Source: JBOGVZ01 sp050692985 (GTDB taxonomy: Bacteria; Actinomycetota; UBA4738; CALAEC01). Taken from it: a DNA stretch of 13,845 nucleotides. The notes beneath the pieces were generated by a model, which worked only from the letters and a program-made list of their open reading frames with translations, made no database searches and was not told the DNA's origin. Made by a program: the position numbers and the translations under genes. Below are positions 6,175-13,775 of the stretch, one piece after another (position 1 is the stretch's first letter; every line of letters starts with the position of its first letter). The DNA is taken from positions 1 to 13,845 of the forward strand of contig JBOGVZ010000025.1 of NCBI GenBank assembly GCA_050692985.1. Reading direction: 5' to 3'.

Positions 6175-9100
6175 GATGTGGTCTCCAGGAGTTCCCTGAT
6201 CTCCTGCCGGCGGGCGTCAGGGAGGGCATTCTGGGTGAAGTCTGCGAAGACGACCTCCAGGTCCTCAGCCGTCAGGCCGTACGCCTTGGCGACCAGGGCG
6301 TCGATCTCGGCGTGGAGGCGGGCTCGATCCTCGGGTTCCAGGGAGCCACACACCAGACCAGCTTCCTCGGCGAACTCAGCGAAGCGGTCGTCCACGCACG
6401 ACAGGCGGGCGGCGCGCTCAGCGATGGCGTCGACGTCGGTCGCCCCGGGTGGCGGCAAGCACAGCAGGTTCAGCACGTAGAAGTTGAGGTGGATCTCGAC
6501 GAACCGCCGGGCCTGCCAGTCGAACGGCAGGCTGTTGAGGATCCCCAGGACCAAGGCCGCGGCACGGGCGGAGCCTTCTGGGAACACTAGGTATGGAGCC
6601 GAGTTTGTGAGGAAGGTCCGTGGCGGGATCATGCAGGCCCGGACCGTGCGTGAGTCCGTGGCCCGGCTGACGTCCCGGAACGCCACCCGGACCGAGTGGA
6701 AGGGATGAGTGTTCGGGTCCTCGGTGGCCTCCCGGGGGAACCGCGTTCGGAACACGCGCGACCGCTGCCGCTTCGCCTGGAGCTTGTCCATGGCCTCGGC
6801 CTCGTCGGCGAACCCGGCGGGGTCGGCGCCATGGGGATCGAATTGGTCGAACGACCGCCCCTTCCACACCGGGACGCCCTCCTCGTGGCTGAAGAGTTTC
6901 TTATCTGCAGTCTCGTGGAGTTCCGCCACCGGGAACGCCGACCATACGCCTCGGTACCCTTCGGCGAACCGGGGCCCAGCACGGAGCTTATTGAACACGG
7001 CGACCGCCTCTGCGGACGGCAGGAGAGGCACCTCGTAGCCCGGGCTGTCGACGAGGCGGGTCCATGACGCCAGACGCTCGTAGGTCACCGGGATGCCATC
7101 GGATGCGGATGCCCGCTCGAACTCCGCTTGCGATGGGGACGGTCCCGTCATCCGAACTACGGAGTCGGGGCCGGGGGCAGTCCGCCGAGCGGCGACGAGG
7201 GTGAGCGTGTAGCGGGGCTCCATGTCGAAGGCCCAGCGAGCCGAGTTGAGTATGAAGTCTAGTCGCCGGACTTCCCCATCCCCGAAGAGCCACCGCCGGA
7301 ACCCCCGTGCCCCGTCCACCAGGAACGCCGACCTGGGCAGGACCACCCCGAGCCACCCGCGCTCCCGGGTCAGCGAGCGATACCGCTCGCTGAACAGTTT
7401 GTAGAGATCGATGTCCCCGGAGCCCTGGGCCACATAGCCGCCCTGGGGCCCGAAGAACCGGCGCTTCTCCTCCAATGCCATCTTCCGCTCCTCGAACTCC
7501 TTCTCGAGGTCGGGATACCGCTTCAGCAGCTCCTCGATCCGCCTCCGGCGGTCGGCCTCGGCTCGGAGCCCTCGGATCCCAGGATCGTGGAGGGCATAGA
7601 AGGCAAGCTCCTCGACGGTCAGTTCCTCCCACGGCGGGTTCCCAATGACCACGTCGAAGCCAGGGTCGTCCCGGACGAACACCTCGGGGAACTCCGCGAG
7701 CCATTGGAAGAAGAACAGCTTCTCGGCCATGTTCAGCGCCGGGTGGAGGTACCGTTCCTCACCCTTCGCCGTCCGACCCTCGACCAAATCGTCGACTGCG
7801 GCTGTGGCGAGCCAACCCCTTGCTCCCTGAAGGCCAAACGGCTCGGCGGTCCACACATCGAAGAGGTGGGTGAGACCGGAGAGGACCTCATCAAGCTCCG
7901 CATCGATCTCTCGCGAAGAAGCGACCTCTTCGGGTGTCCTATCCGCGGTCTCGGCGACCCTGCCTGCGAGAGTCTTCGCCCGCGTGAGAGCTTTCGGGAT
8001 TGCCGGGACCGCACCATACCCCCCGGCATGCACATCGATGAAGAGCGGGCCCAGATCAGCAAGGACGTCGGCCTTTGCCACGCCCACAAGGGCATCCCCT
8101 TGCTTGAGGTTGTGGCCGAGGTAGGCGAGAGAGAGGCCAGGTACGAACGACGCCAGCCAGAGGCTCACCTTCCCGACCTCCACGGCCATCCGGGAGAGGT
8201 CCACGCCGTAGATGCACCGCTTCAGGACCAGCCGGCGGAGGAGGTCGCCGTCCTCGATCCGTCCCTCCCAGGCCGACTCGGCCCGAAGCTCGTCGATGAG
8301 GGCGGTCACCGGCTTCAAGGGGTGCTCGGCCAGGAACGTGCCGATCCGGTCGGCGATCCTGTCCAAGGCGTCGGCCAGGAAATGGGCGCTGCCCATGGCC
8401 GGATCGAGGACCTTGAAATCGAAGAGCATCGCGGCGGCCCTGCGGGCGTTGGGCTCGGCGGCGACCCGCTGGAGGTGCCCCTCCAGGGCCGGCAGAACCG
8501 CTCGGTCCACCAGATGGCGAACCAGCAGCTGAGGGGTGTAGTAGACGCCGGCGGCCTTCCGTCCGCCGCTTTCTGTCTGGAAGAAAAGGTCGCCCCGCTT
8601 GACCTCTGCTTCAGCGTCGCCGGCGGGCATCCATCGGTCGACCCGGGGGTCGTAGGCCATTGGCTCGGTGGCCAGCGACAGGCGCAGGGACAGGAGCCCC
8701 TCGTAGATCCGGCCGAGGTGGGCGATCTCCAGGCCGCCGAAGTCCACGCCAGCCTCCGCGTCCTCGCCCTCCGGGTCATGGCCGAGGGCGGCGAGCGCGG
8801 GGCCGAAACGCGCATCGGCCATCCCGGCCTCCTCCAGCAGCTCGGCCCCCTCCAGAGCGTCGGCGGCGAACAGGTCGCCGTCGTAGGCGGGTAGTCCCCA
8901 GGCGGTGTTGCCGCTGCGCATGGCCTTGACGAGGGTCATGAACCGGTCCCACAGCGTCGTGGCGCGAGCGTCGAACGCCGGGCCCTGGACCCGCGCGTCT
9001 CCGAGGAGCTGGGTCGCGGAGTGCAGGGAGTATGCGCTCGACGCCGTGGGGAGGTAGCCGCGTCCCTCCAGCCACAGGAGGAAGATCAGCCGGAAGACCA

Positions 9101-10154
9101 GGAGCAGCGTGGCGTCCTCGTTGAGCTGGCGGCTCTCCGGGCTCGAGAGGTCGTGGCCGCCTCGGCGCTGGTGATCTCCCAGACCGCGAGCGATCGCGGG
9201 AAGGACCTGTTCCCTGATCCTCTGCTCGACGTCCTCCCGGAGCTCGTTCCCCAGGCGCTCCGCCTCCTGGACCAGCTGCTCCAGCAGCCCGCCGGGCTCC
9301 AAGGATTCGGGAGCCAGGAGGCCGATGTACGCCCAGTCGTCGGTCTGTGTCGCGGTGAGGTCCATCTCCACGTACCGGGCGGTGGCGGCGCCCACCGAAG
9401 TCTCCGCGGGGAACAGTCGGAACCGAGTGTTCGTGGCCAGGAGACCCCAGGCCACGTTTTCCGCCCGGCAGTCGGCCACCAGCAGCCCTTCGGGGGTGCT
9501 GCCCTCGGGCGTCATCCGGGCGAACGCCGTTGGATCCGGGAGCGGATGAACGACCGCGATCGGACGGCCTTCGTGACGGAGGACGTGGCCGCGCGACGGG
9601 CGGCCCTCGATGTCGTAGCCCAAGGCGGCCAGGTTCTCCCGCCACGATCGGGAGCGGGTGACCTTCGCGGCCGCTTCCTCGAGCCGCTCCCACTCCTGGG
9701 GCCGGTTCCGGCGAAGGCGTCGGGTCAGGACGTGGCGCGTGAGCAGGCCACGGATGAGGATCCCGGGAACACCGGCGCGGTCCAACCGCTCCAGCGCTCC
9801 CTGGAGCGCCACGACGGCGTCGCGCCGGGACTTTGCCTGGAGCTCCGTGAGGGTGGACAGGAGCGCATCCATCGCCACTTCGCGGACCGGGTCGTCGGGC
9901 CGCTGGGGGCCGAGCACATGGACGTCGGAGTCGCCGGAAGGAGCGAGCACGAGGAGCGGGGTGGCCCGGTTCCCGTGTCGACGACGCCATAGTGCCCTGA
10001 GCCGTCGTTCGTTCACCCGGGTGGCCAGGGCGACCTCGATGTGCCCGGCGTTCCAGACCGTGCCGATCTCAGGCGTTGCCTCGTCAGAGACTGGCACCCC
10101 GGGGCCGAACCCCGTGGTCAGCGCTTTCTCCACCGCAGTTGCCGTACGGGCCAT
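6171..10154 (-). CDS. Eco57I-type N6-adenine DNA methyltransferase with fused specificity region
   Basis: A 1327-residue protein with class I amino-methyltransferase motifs in gamma order: motif X around GVYYTPQ (536-542), motif I VLDPAMGSAHFL (582-593, binds S-adenosylmethionine), YGVDLSRMAVEV (649-660) and catalytic motif IV NPPW (839-842), the signature for adenine N6 methylation. The region about 1030-1240 looks like a target-recognition domain ending in FYVLNLLCLPPP, as in HsdS-type and type IIG proteins. Residues about 175-265 resemble the type IIG/HsdR N-terminal nuclease fold (GLLATNTRFRLFP, then YVEMDL), but the expected (D/E)xK strand reads IAVVHPLPD, so it is probably inactive. It likely methylates host DNA at a specific site. 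The start is the ATG at 10154, preceded by TACCCT six bases upstream; a GTG at 10202 is possible. Downstream gene overlaps by four bases. Confidence 0.9.
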   Translation of the reverse strand: MARTATAVEKALTTGFGPGVPVSDEATPEIGTVWNAGHIEVALATRVNERRLRALWRRRHGNRATPLLVLAPSGDSDVHVLGPQRPDDPVREVAMDALLSTLTELQAKSRRDAVVALQGALERLDRAGVPGILIRGLLTRHVLTRRLRRNRPQEWERLEEAAAKVTRSRSWRENLAALGYDIEGRPSRGHVLRHEGRPIAVVHPLPDPTAFARMTPEGSTPEGLLVADCRAENVAWGLLATNTRFRLFPAETSVGAATARYVEMDLTATQTDDWAYIGLLAPESLEPGGLLEQLVQEAERLGNELREDVEQRIREQVLPAIARGLGDHQRRGGHDLSSPESRQLNEDATLLLVFRLIFLLWLEGRGYLPTASSAYSLHSATQLLGDARVQGPAFDARATTLWDRFMTLVKAMRSGNTAWGLPAYDGDLFAADALEGAELLEEAGMADARFGPALAALGHDPEGEDAEAGVDFGGLEIAHLGRIYEGLLSLRLSLATEPMAYDPRVDRWMPAGDAEAEVKRGDLFFQTESGGRKAAGVYYTPQLLVRHLVDRAVLPALEGHLQRVAAEPNARRAAAMLFDFKVLDPAMGSAHFLADALDRIADRIGTFLAEHPLKPVTALIDELRAESAWEGRIEDGDLLRRLVLKRCIYGVDLSRMAVEVGKVSLWLASFVPGLSLAYLGHNLKQGDALVGVAKADVLADLGPLFIDVHAGGYGAVPAIPKALTRAKTLAGRVAETADRTPEEVASSREIDAELDEVLSGLTHLFDVWTAEPFGLQGARGWLATAAVDDLVEGRTAKGEERYLHPALNMAEKLFFFQWLAEFPEVFVRDDPGFDVVIGNPPWEELTVEELAFYALHDPGIRGLRAEADRRRRIEELLKRYPDLEKEFEERKMALEEKRRFFGPQGGYVAQGSGDIDLYKLFSERYRSLTRERGWLGVVLPRSAFLVDGARGFRRWLFGDGEVRRLDFILNSARWAFDMEPRYTLTLVAARRTAPGPDSVVRMTGPSPSQAEFERASASDGIPVTYERLASWTRLVDSPGYEVPLLPSAEAVAVFNKLRAGPRFAEGYRGVWSAFPVAELHETADKKLFSHEEGVPVWKGRSFDQFDPHGADPAGFADEAEAMDKLQAKRQRSRVFRTRFPREATEDPNTHPFHSVRVAFRDVSRATDSRTVRACMIPPRTFLTNSAPYLVFPEGSARAAALVLGILNSLPFDWQARRFVEIHLNFYVLNLLCLPPPGATDVDAIAERAARLSCVDDRFAEFAEEAGLVCGSLEPEDRARLHAEIDALVAKAYGLTAEDLEVVFADFTQNALPDARRQEIRELLETTS

Positions 10155-10160
10155 GCCCGA

Positions 10161-10190
10161 AGGGTAACCCTCCACACCGGCACACGGTCG
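10161..10190 (-). promoter_or_regulatory. Candidate leaderless promoter and 11-bp inverted repeat before the methyltransferase
   Basis: On the minus strand TACCCT (10166-10161) ends six bases before the ATG, the spacing expected for a leaderless message. The best -35 is CGACCG, 18 bases upstream, which is weak. The -10 is embedded in a perfect inverted repeat, AGGGT-A-ACCCT (10161-10171), which could be an operator. A GGAGG also occurs, but 14 bases from the ATG, too far to be a good ribosome site. Confidence 0.4.
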
Positions 10191-10215
10191 CCCGACCCCC
10201 ACAGCTCCCCATGCG

Positions 10216-10245
10216 TTCGAAGGCGTCGCGCCCCAGTGCTACGCT
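10216..10245 (+). promoter_or_regulatory. Possible promoter of the aminotransferase gene
   Basis: TACGCT at 10240-10245 is a plausible -10 box, with a weak TTCGAA at 10216-10221, 18 bases upstream. A short inverted repeat GTTCG-AGC-CGAAC (10247-10259) follows at the expected transcription start. The leader would then be about 23 bases and would include the ribosome binding site. Confidence 0.35.
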
Positions 10246-10263
10246 GGTTCGAGCCGAACGTCC

Positions 10264-10270
10264 GGAGGAA
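10264..10270 (+). promoter_or_regulatory. Ribosome binding site of the aminotransferase gene
   Basis: GGAGGAA sits four bases before the ATG at 10275 and fixes that start; the reading frame stays open farther upstream, but that part overlaps the divergent promoter region. Confidence 0.75.
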
Positions 10271-10274
10271 CGCC

Positions 10275-11426
10275 ATGGAACGTCCCGAGATCCTGATGAC
10301 GCCCGGGCCGACCCCGGTCCCGCCGGAGGTGCTCCTGGCCCAGGGGAGCCCGCTCGTCTACCACCGCGGTCCCGGCTACGGACGGCTCCTCCGCGAGGTC
10401 ACCGCGGGGCTGAAGGCCATGCTGAAGACGAAGGGCGACGTCCTCGTGTTCACCTCGTCCGGCACCGGCGGGCTGGAGTCCGCGGTGGCCAACCTGTTCT
10501 CGCCGGGCGACCGGGTGGTCGTTCCCGTGGCCGGGTACTTCGGGGATCGCTTCGCTCGCATCGCCGAGGCCTTCCACCTCGACGTGCGCCGTGTGGAGTA
10601 CGACTGGGGTCGGGCCGCGGTGGCCGAGGACATCGCCGCCGCCATCACCGAGGCCCCCACGAAAGGTGTCCTGGCCCAGCACAGCGAGACCTCCACCGGC
10701 GTGATCCACGACGTCGAGGCGATCGGCAGGGTGACGAAGGAAGCCGGCGTGCTGTACGTGGTCGACGTGATCTCCTCCGTCGGCGCGGTCCCGTACGAGG
10801 GCGACCGCTGGGGGGTCGATGTGGCCGTGGGCGGCTCGCAGAAGGCCCTGGGCGCCACCCCCGGCCTGGCCTTCGTGTCGGTGTCCGAGGCTGCGTGGGC
10901 CGCGTCCCGCGAGTCCACGAGCCCGCGGTTCTACTTCGACTGGGCCGCGTACAAGCGGTCCTACGACCTGCCCGACCCCGAGAGCCCGTGGACCCCGGCC
11001 ATCAGCCTGCTGCTGGGGCTCCGTGAGGCCCTCCGCCTGTACCAGGAGGAGGGTGAGGAGGCCGTGCTGGCCCGCCACCGGCTCCTGTCCGAGGCCACCA
11101 AGGAGGGTGTTCGGGCCCTCGGCCTGGACCTCGACGGGGAGCACCTCGACAGGGCCTGGGCCGTGACCGCGGTGCGGGCCCCGGAGGGCATCGACGGCAA
11201 CGAGCTGGTGGCCAAGGTGCGGACGGACCACGGCATCGTCCTCGCCCCGGGCCAGGGCCCTCTGAAGGGGAAGGTGTTCCGCATCGGGCACCTGGGCCAG
11301 TACGACCGCTTCGACATCGTGCGATGCCTGGCGGCCCTGGAACTGGCGCTCGATGCGATGGGCTACCCGGTGAAGCGCGGCGCCGCGGTGGCCGCGGCAG
11401 AGGACGTCTTCGCCCGGTCCGGCTGA
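10275..11426 (+). CDS. Class V aminotransferase (serine-pyruvate/alanine-glyoxylate or phosphoserine type)
   Basis: A complete 383-residue PLP enzyme, normal length for the family. It begins with MTPGPTPVPPEVL and YHRGPGY, the substrate-gate pattern of alanine-glyoxylate/serine-pyruvate aminotransferases. FTSSGTGGLESAVANL (59-74) binds PLP phosphate, HSETSTGV (136-143) and VVDVISSVG (162-170, Asp164 pairing with the pyridine nitrogen) follow, then VGGSQKALGATPG with Lys190 as the Schiff-base lysine, and a C-terminal FRIGHLGQYDRFD. serA follows on the same strand, separated only by a minus-strand toxin-antitoxin pair. In several bacteria and archaea a class V enzyme of this sort supplies the phosphoserine aminotransferase step after SerA, so a serine-synthesis role is likely but inferred. 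Its stop is four bases from the convergent vapC stop. Confidence 0.9.
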   Translation: MERPEILMTPGPTPVPPEVLLAQGSPLVYHRGPGYGRLLREVTAGLKAMLKTKGDVLVFTSSGTGGLESAVANLFSPGDRVVVPVAGYFGDRFARIAEAFHLDVRRVEYDWGRAAVAEDIAAAITEAPTKGVLAQHSETSTGVIHDVEAIGRVTKEAGVLYVVDVISSVGAVPYEGDRWGVDVAVGGSQKALGATPGLAFVSVSEAAWAASRESTSPRFYFDWAAYKRSYDLPDPESPWTPAISLLLGLREALRLYQEEGEEAVLARHRLLSEATKEGVRALGLDLDGEHLDRAWAVTAVRAPEGIDGNELVAKVRTDHGIVLAPGQGPLKGKVFRIGHLGQYDRFDIVRCLAALELALDAMGYPVKRGAAVAAAEDVFARSG

Positions 11427-11430
11427 CCGG

Positions 11431-11817
11431 TTACCAGACGACCGGGACCGGGTAGCGGACCAGGTCGGGATCCGCGCTGACGATCGTCAGGCCCTCGGTC
11501 ATGGCCTGGGCCACAAGCATCCGGTCGAACGGGTCCCGGTGGACGTCCGGAAGGGTGATCACGGCGACCGCGTGCCCGACATGGACGGGGAGCGTCTGGA
11601 AAGCGTTGCGCTCCAGCTGGTGGGGCGTGAACGTCCAGGCGTCGTCCGGAAGTCGGATCCGGCCGAGCCCAGCCTTGATGGCGATCTCCCACGCGCTCGC
11701 CGCGCTGAGGTACACGTCGTTGGCGCCGTCGGCGATCACCTCGCCGGCCCGCTCGGACAGCCGGTCGTCATCGGTGATCCACCACAGGAACGCGTGGGTG
11801 TCGAGGAGGAGCCTCAC
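11431..11817 (-). CDS. vapC: VapC-type PIN-domain toxin
   Basis: A 128-residue classic PIN ribonuclease. The conserved acidic residues are all present: Asp6 in LLLDTHAFLWW, Glu44 in SAWEIAIK, Asp98 in HRDPFDRMLVAQA and Asp116 in IVSADPDL. Length and motif spacing are typical for the VapC group that pairs with Phd/YefM antitoxins. It should cut RNA in the cytoplasm when free of antitoxin. It starts with GTG, which overlaps the antitoxin TGA (GTGA), and no separate ribosome site is visible, so translation is coupled to the antitoxin. Nothing indicates inactivation. Its stop codon lies four bases from the stop of the convergent aminotransferase gene, leaving no room for an intergenic terminator between them. 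Confidence 0.93.
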   Translation of the reverse strand: MRLLLDTHAFLWWITDDDRLSERAGEVIADGANDVYLSAASAWEIAIKAGLGRIRLPDDAWTFTPHQLERNAFQTLPVHVGHAVAVITLPDVHRDPFDRMLVAQAMTEGLTIVSADPDLVRYPVPVVW

Positions 11818-12038
11818 TCGAAGCGGATGTCGTCGGGGAGCGGCTCGTCGAAGTCCGGGCCGATCTCGATGAGCCCTCGAGCGCTCCCCGGGGTCCGTCG
11901 CGGGACCCTCGGGGGGAGGGGGACCAGCCGGGCCACGGGCCGGCCGGCCTTGGCTATGACTACCTCCTCGCCCTGGAGGACCCGGTCCACCAGCTTCGAG
12001 AAATGCGTCTTGGCCTCGTGGATGTTGACGGTGGTCAC
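11814..12038 (-). CDS. Phd/YefM-family antitoxin
   Basis: A 74-residue protein starting MTTVNIHEAKTHFSKLVDRV, followed by LQGEEVVIAKAGRPVARLVPL: the full Phd/YefM DNA-binding fold within the first 45 residues. The last 30 residues (GLIEIGPDFDEPLPDDIRFE at the end) are acidic and would wrap the toxin and block its active site. It should neutralise the adjacent VapC and repress its own promoter. The start is GTG at 12038; there is no properly spaced ribosome site, but a -10 box ends seven bases upstream, so the message is probably leaderless. Tandem 9-base repeats just upstream are the likely operator. It is the first gene of the two-gene module. Confidence 0.92.
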   Translation of the reverse strand: MTTVNIHEAKTHFSKLVDRVLQGEEVVIAKAGRPVARLVPLPPRVPRRTPGSARGLIEIGPDFDEPLPDDIRFE

Positions 12039-12045
12039 GCTCCCG

Positions 12046-12074
12046 AGTCTGGACTAAGCTGTGGACTAAGTCAA
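12046..12074 (-). promoter_or_regulatory. Leaderless promoter of the Phd-VapC module
   Basis: Reading the minus strand, TTGACT (12074-12069) and CAGACT (12051-12046) are spaced by exactly 17 bases, and seven bases separate the -10 from the GTG start at 12038. Transcription would begin at or next to the start codon. The -10 departs from consensus at its first base. Confidence 0.55.
12050..12070. repeat. Two tandem TGGACTAAG repeats, likely antitoxin operator
   Basis: TGGACTAAG occurs at 12050-12058 and again at 12062-12070, 12 bases apart start to start, roughly one helical turn. They fill the spacer and overlap both core elements of the antitoxin promoter, as expected of an autoregulated toxin-antitoxin operator. 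Each unit contains GACTAAG, and the second extends to the near-palindrome GACTAAGTC. Confidence 0.6.
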
Positions 12075-12075
12075 G

Positions 12076-12104
12076 GTGACCGGCCCGAGGCGCCTCTCTA
12101 TACT
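12076..12104 (+). promoter_or_regulatory. Leaderless promoter of serA
   Basis: GTGACC (12076-12081) and TATACT (12099-12104) are spaced by 17 bases; six bases separate the strong -10 from the ATG at 12111, so the transcript should start at the ATG or one base from it. There is no ribosome site. The -35 lies one base from the divergent antitoxin -35 (12069-12074). Confidence 0.65.
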
Positions 12105-12110
12105 CGGCCC

Positions 12111-13679
12111 ATGCGGGTCCTGGTGACCGAGCCGTTGTCGGACCGCGGGCTCGACCTCCTCCGCGAGGAGCACGAGGTGGATGTCCGCACCGACCTGGCC
12201 GCGGCCGGGCTGGCCGAGGCCATCGGCGGGTACCACGCGCTGGTGGTCCGGTCCCAGACGAAGGTGGACGCCGCGGTGGTCCAGGCCGGGGCGAACCTGA
12301 AGGTGATCGCCCGCGCGGGGATCGGACTGGACAACGTGGACGTCGAGGCCGCCACCAGGCGGGGCGTCATGGTCGTCAACGCGCCCCAGTCGAACATCCT
12401 GTCGGCCGCGGAACACACCGTGGCCCTGCTCCTGGCTCTGGCCCGGAACGTGCCCCGGGCCGACGCGACCCTCCGCGCGGGCGAGTGGGATCGGGAGCGG
12501 CTCCAGGGCGTCGAGCTCCACGGGAAGACGCTCGGCATCGTCGGGTTGGGCCGGGTGGGGACCATGGTGGCCCAGCGAGCGCTGGCCTTCGGCATGCGGC
12601 TGATCGCGTACGACCCGTACGTCTCCCGGGAGCGGGCCCGGGAGCTGTCGATCGAGTTGATGCCGGACCTCGGAGCCCTGCTGGTCCAGTCGGACTTCGT
12701 CACGGTCCACCTTCCCCGGACCGCCGAGACCGAGGGGCTGATCGGCCAGCGGGAGCTGGCCTTGATGAAGGAGGGCGCCCGTATCGTGAACACCGCTCGC
12801 GGTGGGATCGTGGACGAGGACGCCCTTGCGGAGGCGCTGCGGAGCGGGCGGCTCGGCGGCGCGGCCCTCGACGTGTTCTCCGAGGAGCCGGTCACCGAGC
12901 ACCCGCTGTTCGAGCTCTCGAACACCGTGGTCACGCCGCACCTCGGCGCGGCCACCCGGGAGGCTCAGGACAAGGCCGGTGCGGCCATCGCCGAGATGGT
13001 CCGGCTGGCCCTTCGGGGCGAGTTCGTGCCGTACGCGGTCAACGTGGCCGCCGCCGAGGTCACCGAGCAGGTGCGCCCGTTCCTGCCGCTGACCGAGCGG
13101 CTCGGTCGGATCCTCACCGGGCTGGCCGAGGCGCCCATGCGCCGGCTCGCCGTCGACTACGTGGGGCGGGTGGCCGAGGCCGACACCCGAGTGCTGACGC
13201 TTGCCGCGGTCAAGGGCGCGCTGACCGGGGTGGTCCACGAGCCGGTCTCGTATGTGAACGCGCCGACCATCGCCCGGGAGCGCGGCCTGGAGGTGTCCGA
13301 GCGCCGGAGCCCCGAGTCCCAGGACTACGTGAACCTCGTGGTCGTGAGGGCGTCGACGGAGGCCGGTGATGTCGCCGTGGGGGGGACGCTGGTCGGTCCG
13401 AGGAACGCCGAGCGCCTGGTGCGCGTGTACGACTTCGATATCGACATCGCCCCCGCGGAGCACATGGTGTTCTTCCGGTACGAGGACCGGCCGGGGGTGA
13501 TCGGGGCGGTGGGGACGATCCTCGGCGAGGCCGGGATCAACATCGCCTCGATGGAGGTGGGCCGGAAGGAGGCCGGGGGCCTGGCGCTGATGTGCCTGAC
13601 GGTGGACAGCCCCATCCCGCCCGAGGTCTTGGACCGGATCGTGGAGGCCGTGGGCATGAAGTCCGCCCGTCAGCTGTAA
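12111..13679 (+). CDS. serA: D-3-phosphoglycerate dehydrogenase
   Basis: A 522-residue SerA of the long form. It catalyses the NAD-dependent oxidation of 3-phosphoglycerate to 3-phosphohydroxypyruvate, the first step of serine synthesis. The Rossmann motif GLGRVG is at 145-150, with Asp168 (IAYDPY) expected to hold the NAD ribose. The catalytic set is Arg230 (NTARGG), Glu259 (FSEEP) and His277 (TPHLGAAT). After residue about 315 comes the intervening allosteric-substrate-binding domain, then a C-terminal ACT domain at about 449-522 (RYEDRPGVIGAVGTILGEAG, NIASMEVGR), which typically binds serine for feedback inhibition. This domain order and length are the mycobacterial/actinobacterial type. 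The start is the ATG at 12111, placed six bases after a TATACT box; the upstream in-frame extension crosses the antitoxin promoter and is rejected. The neighbouring class V aminotransferase may perform the next step. Confidence 0.96.
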   Translation: MRVLVTEPLSDRGLDLLREEHEVDVRTDLAAAGLAEAIGGYHALVVRSQTKVDAAVVQAGANLKVIARAGIGLDNVDVEAATRRGVMVVNAPQSNILSAAEHTVALLLALARNVPRADATLRAGEWDRERLQGVELHGKTLGIVGLGRVGTMVAQRALAFGMRLIAYDPYVSRERARELSIELMPDLGALLVQSDFVTVHLPRTAETEGLIGQRELALMKEGARIVNTARGGIVDEDALAEALRSGRLGGAALDVFSEEPVTEHPLFELSNTVVTPHLGAATREAQDKAGAAIAEMVRLALRGEFVPYAVNVAAAEVTEQVRPFLPLTERLGRILTGLAEAPMRRLAVDYVGRVAEADTRVLTLAAVKGALTGVVHEPVSYVNAPTIARERGLEVSERRSPESQDYVNLVVVRASTEAGDVAVGGTLVGPRNAERLVRVYDFDIDIAPAEHMVFFRYEDRPGVIGAVGTILGEAGINIASMEVGRKEAGGLALMCLTVDSPIPPEVLDRIVEAVGMKSARQL

Positions 13680-13709
13680 CCAGCTCGTAACGCTGTCCGT
13701 TCCGTCCGC

Positions 13710-13740
13710 TTGGTCAAGCCGGGCAGGCTCGGTGTACATT
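13710..13740 (+). promoter_or_regulatory. Possible promoter of ilvE
   Basis: TTGGTC at 13710-13715 with TGTACA (13733-13738, 17-base spacer) or TACATT (13735-13740, 19-base spacer) gives a moderate promoter. It lies in the 96 bases between serA and ilvE, which contain no clear terminator, so ilvE may also be reached by read-through from serA. Confidence 0.4.
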
Positions 13741-13760
13741 TACCGAAGATCAGCCCACCC

Positions 13761-13770
13761 AGAGGAGGAG
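13761..13770 (+). promoter_or_regulatory. Ribosome binding site of ilvE
   Basis: AGAGGAGGAG ends five bases before the ATG at 13776, a strong and well-spaced site that fixes the start. Confidence 0.75.
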
Positions 13771-13775
13771 CAGGG

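Noticed and set aside
630..10154. DISARM class 1 (DrmD helicase plus DrmMI methyltransferase)
   Set aside because: No drmA, drmB or drmC genes are present, and this helicase carries an N-terminal PLD domain, which I do not associate with DrmD.
6171..10154. BREX PglX methyltransferase
   Set aside because: No brxA, brxB, brxC, pglZ or brxL is in the window, and the N-terminal region is of type IIG character; without a similarity search the name cannot be defended.
10240..10260. tRNA-like GGTTCGAGCC and a possible integration site
   Set aside because: The flanking bases do not pair as a T-arm, no acceptor or anticodon arm is present, and no matching direct repeat was found near 594-629.
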